A stretch of DNA of 64,000 nt, taken from NCBI GenBank assembly GCA_024229395.1, contig JAAESM010000061.1, forward strand, positions 52,435 through 116,434, read 5' to 3'. Source of the DNA: Planctomycetota bacterium. Its GTDB lineage: Bacteria; Planctomycetota; UBA1135. Made by a program: the position numbers and the translations under genes. The notes below the pieces were generated by a model. That model ran no database searches and was not told the DNA's origin. It worked only from the letters and a program-made list of their open reading frames with translations. Shown one piece after another: positions 59,165 through 64,000 of this stretch. How positions within the stretch are numbered: the first letter of the stretch is position 1; every line of letters starts with the position of its first letter.

Positions 59165-59526
59165 GAGTGTCGTCGTATAAGCCGGATCCTGTACTTCCGA
59201 AGAAGCAGCGACCATTTCTCTAGGACCTGCGTTGCCACAGGCCTCTAACGCTCTACCCGGAGGTCCAAACGGCGCGGGCCGCACCTTTCCTCCCTACATG
59301 AGCTTTCTCCCGATGGGGTTTACCCTGCCACGCTTGTCACCAAGCGCGCGGTGAGCTCTTACCTCACCCTTTCACCCTTACCGGCGCCGAAACGCTTAGG
59401 CGGTTTACTTTCTGCGGCACTTTCCCTGAGGTTTCCCTCGGTGGCAGTTAGCCACCATCGCGCCCTATGGAGCCCGGACTTTCCTCGTGTGGCGCATGAC
59501 CACCCGCGGCCGCCCAGACGACACTC
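59165..59526 (-). ncRNA. rnpB: RNase P RNA (type A)
   Basis: About 362 bases, minus strand. The ends pair perfectly as helix P1: GAGTGTCGTC at the 5' side (59517-59526) and GACGACACTC at the 3' side (59165-59174). Universal elements are present in order: GAGGAAAGTCCGGGCTCC (P4 and CR-I), AGGGTGAAAGGGTGAGGTAAGAGC, the ACAAGCGTGGCAGGGTAAACCCC region, and near the 3' end GGATCCGGCTTATACGAC. The ATA of CR-V is replaced in the usual way. A run of five Ts follows the 3' arm of P1. This accounts for most of the gene-free stretch 59014-59602. Confidence 0.95.
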
Positions 59527-59532
59527 GCGCGC

Positions 59533-59538
59533 ATTGTA
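59533..59538 (-). promoter_or_regulatory. -10 box of rnpB
   Basis: TACAAT on the minus strand, six bases before the predicted 5' end of RNase P RNA at 59526, which fits a start at P1. No good -35 is seen. Confidence 0.5.
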
Positions 59539-59602
59539 CTGCGGCCTCAGGAAACAGCGCGACGAGCCGTTCGCGAGCCCCAGCAGGCTAGGCTCAATTG
59601 GC

Positions 59603-60028
59603 TCAATTGGCGTGCTCCTCGAGATATTGGCGCAGGATCACAGTCGCTGCAACGCTGTCCAACTTGGCCTTGGCTTTCTTGCCTTTCAAGCCAGTCTCGC
59701 GCAGCAATACACGCGCTTCTTTGGTTGTGTGGCGCTCATCCTGATGCATCAACTCCACGCCTTCAGGCAGCTTGGCACGCAGCGCATCGAGGAATACGAA
59801 CACGTTCTTGACCTGCTCGCCTTCACGCCCATCCGGCAGATAAGGCATGCCGACGACCACCCGTTTTACTTCGCGCTCTTTGACCAGATCAACAATCGCC
59901 CCGACCGTTTCTGCAAGACTGGGCGAGACGATCGCTTCCAATGGATGGGCGGCAATGCCGAGTGCATCGCAAACGGCAAGGCCTGTACGCTTCAAGCCGT
60001 AGTCAACGGCCAGCGTTCTTCCGATCAA
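59603..60028 (-). CDS. ruvX: RuvX/YqgF RNase H-fold nuclease
   Basis: 141 residues. YqgF processes the 5' end of pre-16S rRNA and has Holliday-junction resolvase-like fold. The landmarks are AVDYGLKRTGLAVCD (first catalytic Asp), RVVVGMPYLPDGREGEQ, and HQDERHTTKEA with LDSVAATVILRQYL. The stop lies in a nine-base tandem repeat (AATTGAGCC twice, minus strand). Its start overlaps the manC stop by four bases. Confidence 0.93.
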   Translation of the reverse strand: MIGRTLAVDYGLKRTGLAVCDALGIAAHPLEAIVSPSLAETVGAIVDLVKEREVKRVVVGMPYLPDGREGEQVKNVFVFLDALRAKLPEGVELMHQDERHTTKEARVLLRETGLKGKKAKAKLDSVAATVILRQYLEEHAN

Positions 60029-61113
60029 AGGACGTCCTCGCGACCTTCCCTACGGAGGTGTTCGACGAAGGTCTTGACCTCTTCCGAGCGATCGCGTGGG
60101 GCGACCAGGATTGCATCCGCTGTGCGCACTACGACCACATCTTCCATGCCCAAGACCGCAATAATCTGTGGCTCGGAGCTGTAGGCCAAGATGCCTTTGG
60201 AATCCTCGGCGAGCAAGGTGCCACCTGCGGCAAAGATCCCGGCGTTGCCATCCTCATCATGTTCGACTTCGTCGTACAAAGCCTTCCACGAACCAACATC
60301 GCTCCAGCGATAGGGAGTGGACAACACCTGTACGCCATCCACTTTTTCCATGATGCCCATGTCCACAGGCACCGATGGGAAATCAGGGTAAGCCTTGTCG
60401 ACGGCGGCTTGGAAGCCATCGGTACCGATGGTCGGCACGATGCCATCAAGGCCGACGGCAAGGTCTTCCATATGAGTGCGAATCGCCTCAAGGATGGTGA
60501 CCGTGCTCCACACGAAGATGCCGGCATTCCAGAAATAGCCGCCTTCGGCGAGGAAGGCTTCGGCGGTTGGCTTTTCAGGTTTCTCGCGGAAGCTATCGAC
60601 CAGGAAGCAATCCAGACCTTCATGGGTGCCTGCTAAACCGGCGCTCTTGATGTAGCCGTAGCCGGTTGCCGGGTAGGTTGGCGGGATGCCGAAAGTCACG
60701 AAGGTGCCAGGCGCTGCCGCCGCTTCCGCACCTGCTAGTAGGCTGCGCTGAAACTCTTCCTTGGGCGAGATCGCATGGTCAGCAGGCAGAACCGCCATGA
60801 TGGCATCTGGATCTGCGGCGTGCACCACAGCAGCAGCAAGGCCGACACAGGGTGCGGTGTTGCGCGCACATGGCTCTACCAGGATGTTGCTCACTGGCAG
60901 TTCAGGGCATGCCTTACGCACGCCTTCGACCTGCTGGGCGTTGGTCACAATCCATGTGCGCTCTGGCGGTACCAACGGTTGCAGTCGGCCGACGGTTTCG
61001 GCCAGCATGGATTCACCACCGGTGATCGGCAGTAGTTGTTTGGGGCGATGGCCACGGCTCTCGGGCCAAAACCGGGTGCCGGATCCACCGGCCATAATGA
61101 CAGCATGCAACAT
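60025..61113 (-). CDS. manC: Mannose-1-phosphate guanylyltransferase
   Basis: 362 residues: the enzyme makes GDP-mannose for surface polysaccharides. MLHAVIMAGGSGTRFWPESR is the nucleotide-binding signature, followed by RPKQLLPITG, VEPCARNTAP, VLPADHAI, GYGYIKSAG, FREKPEKPTAEAFL and NAGIFVW. It is the short form lacking the C-terminal isomerase domain of AlgA-type proteins. A strong AGGAGG sits six bases before the ATG. Co-transcribed with ruvX. Confidence 0.94.
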   Translation of the reverse strand: MLHAVIMAGGSGTRFWPESRGHRPKQLLPITGGESMLAETVGRLQPLVPPERTWIVTNAQQVEGVRKACPELPVSNILVEPCARNTAPCVGLAAAVVHAADPDAIMAVLPADHAISPKEEFQRSLLAGAEAAAAPGTFVTFGIPPTYPATGYGYIKSAGLAGTHEGLDCFLVDSFREKPEKPTAEAFLAEGGYFWNAGIFVWSTVTILEAIRTHMEDLAVGLDGIVPTIGTDGFQAAVDKAYPDFPSVPVDMGIMEKVDGVQVLSTPYRWSDVGSWKALYDEVEHDEDGNAGIFAAGGTLLAEDSKGILAYSSEPQIIAVLGMEDVVVVRTADAILVAPRDRSEEVKTFVEHLRREGREDVL

Positions 61114-61140
61114 GGTTTCCTCCTGGTTCAGGATGATCCC

Positions 61141-61146
61141 ATTCTA
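61141..61146 (-). promoter_or_regulatory. -10 box of manC-ruvX
   Basis: TAGAAT followed by GGG, 27 bases upstream of the manC ATG, leaving a leader of about 20 bases that carries the Shine-Dalgarno sequence. No convincing -35. Confidence 0.4.
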
Positions 61147-61179
61147 GACTCGCGCATGTGTTGACCACATGAATATGAC

Positions 61180-64000
61180 TCACTGAACTGGGTAAATCGG
61201 CGAGACCTTCCAGTTCGGTTGAGGTCCGGCTGGAACCCACAATGGGAATGGCGCGCGCTCGAATTCTCCTTCGAACAATTTGCCACTGGCGCGGTGGGTG
61301 ATGATCGGCGCTTCGGCCGGTCCGTAGACCTGTTGCTCGACCAAGAAATCGATCAGATCCTTCAGCAACGGCAGTCGCCCAACGAAACCGAAGGTACGCA
61401 GGGTCACCTTCAGCTGCAAGGTGGTATCCATGTCCATCGAACCCTTGCCGGTCACGCGCAGCAGTGGGTGCTGCAAGGAGAACTCATCAATATTCACGCG
61501 GCCGCTGCCGTTGACGCGGAAGCGCACGTCGCCCTCATCAAAGACTGGCGGACTGACACCGGCAAAGCGGAAGATCGACTTCAACACTGGCACGGTGCCC
61601 AAAGCACCGCCATTGATGTGGAACCAGCCACTGCCTTTGGCGAAAGTTGGGCTTGGTGACGGCAGGTCGACGTCGATGTGTCCATCGACCACGCCGGCCA
61701 GCGGGCCGCCAAGGCCGAGTTCATCTCGCATGCGTTCGAGTTGCAGGCCCGTGACGAACACATTGGTGGAAACCGGGGCATCCTTATCCAGCTTCAGGCG
61801 GAAATAGCCATCGACCATGGTGCCGTCGGAATCGCGGCCACGCGTGTGCAGTTTGCCACCGAGCGTTTCCGCAACAACATCGGTCCACACCACGCGTTCG
61901 GGGTTGAGGTGCACGCGGGCAGTGGCATTATTCAGTGCCAGGCCAGCCACCCTGGCACTGCCGTTTTGGAAGTCCAACACCGCGCGGAAGTCTTGTGGGC
62001 CGTTCCACTCTGCTTCGCGTACGCTGATCTCAGCGTGACCGCCCGTGAGAGCGCTGACGCCACCGGTCATGGCCACATCATCCATGACTAGGCCGCCGCT
62101 GGCGTTGAAGCGCAGATTTCCGCTGTAGGGTGAAGTTGCCTTGATCCTCAGGTTGGTCGGGCGCACGATGCCGCTCAAGCCGATTTGGGTGAGCGCCAGC
62201 ATGGTCTCCTCATCGGCCAGCAACGGCAGGCGCGATGACAACGAGATGCCGGTGGAAGAACTGCACTTGGCCTCGACTTGAAGGCCTTCCTTGTCAAAGT
62301 AGGCGTTCAAATCCTGCACGGCCAAATCCACATCCTGGCCAGAGAAGGTCAGCGCGTGGGCATTAAACTGTGGGAAGTTGCTGCCACTGGCGGTGCGTTC
62401 TCCACGAACACCGATGCGGCCGCGCAGCTCGAACTCGATGTCCTCGTCTTCGCCGGGAATCCCAATCGTGAGAGGGTGAAAATCGACATGGGATTCGACC
62501 AACTTCGGCTGGAATGGATCGACCGTAGCGACGACATCGACCGTGCCACCCCAATCTAGGTGACGTCCCCATGGTTGTTGGCCGCCAAGGTCCTGCAATC
62601 TGGCGTTGAGATCATTGGTCAACCTGAAGTCATGGCCGGCGGCGACGGCTTCCGAACGCTGCGAAACGCTGCTCAAGTTCAAACTGGCGTTGAGCGTGCC
62701 GCCATCCACTTGGGACCACGAGCGTGCCACGCCGATCTGCACGTCTTCGCCATGACTGGCAAAGCCGGTTTGTGCATGTAGTTGCTCGAAGGCAATGTCT
62801 AACGCTGGCCACGACATGGTGGCGCCTTCGCACAGCAGTTGCCCGGAGATGTGCCCGGGGCTTTCCGTTTCCAAAGGCTGCACGATCATGATGTCGTAGA
62901 ACACTTCACCCGATAGGCGGAAGTCTGACAGTCCTTTCGGCAGGTGCAGATAGCGTTCCAGGGTGCGCAGCTCGGCTTGGGTGGCGTTGAAGCCGCGACC
63001 ACGCAGGGTCAAGCGCGCTTCAGGGGCTTCGCGATTGGCTACGTCGCGCAAGTTGCCATCCAGCCACACGCCGCCGCCTAGAGCGTTCATGCTGGCACCG
63101 AAACGCACCACGCCAGGCACCCATTCGAACCACGCGAAGTCGATATCGGCGCGCACTGGCACCATGGCTGGAAGCACCGACAAGTCGCTAGCGTTACCTG
63201 CAACACGCACGTTGAACTCGTCTTTCTCGTAACGGATCTCGACATCAAAGCTGGCTTCGCCTTGCTCGGGGGCGCCAAGTTCACGCCACAACTTGGCAAT
63301 GATCGGGTTGCCGGCGATGGCTTGGCGAATACGCGTATCGATCGGCACTTCTTCGGCGTGAATATCGATTGCAAGGAGCTCACTGCCGCGGAAATCGATG
63401 ATGCCGGTCGCGCCGACAACTCCGCTACCGCCGACACTGGCGTCACCGAAGAACAGTACGGCGTCGGAACAAGCGACCACGCTGCCGGTGCTTTGGGTGG
63501 CAGGGTAGGGGAAGGAGAAACGCGTGCCGTCGTCATCAAGCAGGCCGCGGTAGGTGATGCTGGTGCCGGCTGGATCCACATGCAGGTTCCAGGCGAAACC
63601 ATCGGCCTTGCTCCAACTGCATTCGAAGGCGGTCAGCGGCTGGCCACGCGGCTCCAGCGCGGTCACGATTTCGCCGACGTCGGGCAACATCTCGGTCAGC
63701 CACAGCATGGTCTCGGCATCGACGACGGTGTCTTTGCCCTTGGCGCTCAGATGCAGGCGCGGGTTGTACTGCTCATCGACCGCGGCGAGCAATTCCATCT
63801 CGAAAGGGGAGTGCGCCTCTTCGCCATCTATCTGAAAACGAATGCCGTTGGCCAGGTTACCGTTGAAACGAACCTTGGTGTCGGTGACCAGCAGGCGCGG
63901 ATTCACGGCACTGCATTCATCAACGGCGGCACGGCCATCGACGACAATATCCAGCAGCTCCAGGTCGCGTCCGGATGCAAAGGCGTGCAAATCAAAAGAG
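61180..64000 (-). CDS. AsmA-like large outer-envelope protein, N-terminus outside the window
   Basis: The frame is open from base 64000, so at least 939 C-terminal residues are present and the start is missing. The protein is mostly beta-strand, with repeats of the kind seen in AsmA/TamB-type bridge proteins. The last 150 residues are a good match to the AsmA-like C-terminal domain: GTVPVLKSIFRFAGVSPPVF, DEGDVRFRVNGSGRVNIDEF and QHPLLRVTGKGSMDMDTTL, then a terminal helical region. Such proteins carry or organise lipids between inner and outer membrane. There are 66 bases from its stop to the manC start. Confidence 0.85.
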   Translation of the reverse strand, partial: SFDLHAFASGRDLELLDIVVDGRAAVDECSAVNPRLLVTDTKVRFNGNLANGIRFQIDGEEAHSPFEMELLAAVDEQYNPRLHLSAKGKDTVVDAETMLWLTEMLPDVGEIVTALEPRGQPLTAFECSWSKADGFAWNLHVDPAGTSITYRGLLDDDGTRFSFPYPATQSTGSVVACSDAVLFFGDASVGGSGVVGATGIIDFRGSELLAIDIHAEEVPIDTRIRQAIAGNPIIAKLWRELGAPEQGEASFDVEIRYEKDEFNVRVAGNASDLSVLPAMVPVRADIDFAWFEWVPGVVRFGASMNALGGGVWLDGNLRDVANREAPEARLTLRGRGFNATQAELRTLERYLHLPKGLSDFRLSGEVFYDIMIVQPLETESPGHISGQLLCEGATMSWPALDIAFEQLHAQTGFASHGEDVQIGVARSWSQVDGGTLNASLNLSSVSQRSEAVAAGHDFRLTNDLNARLQDLGGQQPWGRHLDWGGTVDVVATVDPFQPKLVESHVDFHPLTIGIPGEDEDIEFELRGRIGVRGERTASGSNFPQFNAHALTFSGQDVDLAVQDLNAYFDKEGLQVEAKCSSSTGISLSSRLPLLADEETMLALTQIGLSGIVRPTNLRIKATSPYSGNLRFNASGGLVMDDVAMTGGVSALTGGHAEISVREAEWNGPQDFRAVLDFQNGSARVAGLALNNATARVHLNPERVVWTDVVAETLGGKLHTRGRDSDGTMVDGYFRLKLDKDAPVSTNVFVTGLQLERMRDELGLGGPLAGVVDGHIDVDLPSPSPTFAKGSGWFHINGGALGTVPVLKSIFRFAGVSPPVFDEGDVRFRVNGSGRVNIDEFSLQHPLLRVTGKGSMDMDTTLQLKVTLRTFGFVGRLPLLKDLIDFLVEQQVYGPAEAPIITHRASGKLFEGEFERAPFPLWVPAGPQPNWKVSPIYPVQ

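Noticed and set aside
1..64000. Insertion sequences, phage genes, CRISPR repeats, integrase or attachment sites
   Set aside because: No transposase, integrase or regularly spaced repeat was seen; gene content is housekeeping or envelope-related throughout and the only tRNA has no adjacent integrase.

Overview
The window is 64 kb of gene-dense bacterial chromosome (about 60 protein genes, one tRNA, one RNase P RNA), with no insertion sequences, phage genes or CRISPR array seen. The gene set is that of a Gram-negative-type (LpxD), menaquinone-using (MqnD, futalosine route), non-mevalonate (IspH) bacterium. A DUF1566/EF-hand/sulfatase fusion, an atypical Ser/Thr kinase, a type II methionine aminopeptidase and a GyrA whose quinolone-region reads HPHGESVIYP suggest Planctomycetota or a neighbouring lineage. 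That placement is inference from gene content, not phylogeny. A complete Mrp-type cation/proton antiporter operon next to an NhaD-like antiporter fits a saline habitat.

Layout. 1-1821: cut-off lipoprotein gene, thiI and tRNA-Val(TAC), the last two with back-to-back -10 boxes. 1925-8158 (+): dsbD, dapF, gyrA, yqeY and a small membrane protein. 8161-8669 (-): a membrane-anchored winged-helix regulator with an in-frame TAA near its start and a CAAAGTACTTTG operator just upstream. 8728-10611 (-): NhaD-like antiporter and CBS protein. 10708-18185 (-): nine-gene Mrp operon with three antiporter-type subunits; the C-terminal part of MrpA is fused to MrpB, and that gene appears to start with ATC. 18312-22846 (+): murJ and the sulfatase fusion. 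22884-26114 (-): carB. 26225-26806 (+): HD-domain protein. 26851-32153 (-): an SGNH-alpha/beta hydrolase-SGNH three-domain enzyme, aroB, a membrane protein with an internal duplication and a class I glutamine-amidotransferase-like hydrolase. 32175-37885 (+, except a Nudix-like gene): cation exchanger, lpxD, folC, ispH, ric. 37886-38366: a decayed coding stretch and a possible tiny lipoprotein. 38367-45958: rsgA, a SpoU methyltransferase, rarA, two unknowns and a DinG-like helicase with a dead exonuclease domain. 46042-54971: leucine-type dehydrogenase, type II map, atypical kinase, mqnD, hybrid histidine kinase plus a pseudo-receiver, ArsC-like protein, fdhD. 55044-64000 (-): methyltransferase, beta-CASP nuclease, small membrane proteins, a Nudix protein, rnpB, ruvX, mannose-1-phosphate guanylyltransferase and an AsmA-like protein running off the edge.

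Two patterns run across the window. First, eight genes have a -10-like hexamer 6-10 bases before the start codon, so their transcripts should be leaderless; this decides several starts (murJ at a GTG, the HD protein, lpxD). Second, the variant TAGAATG recurs as the apparent -10 of minus-strand genes (thiI, mrpE, carB, rsgA, manC). Shine-Dalgarno sequences are scarce but strong where present (manC, mrpB). The most striking items are the three-domain hydrolase, the sulfatase fusion, the rebuilt Mrp operon with its ATC start, and the regulator with an interrupted reading frame.
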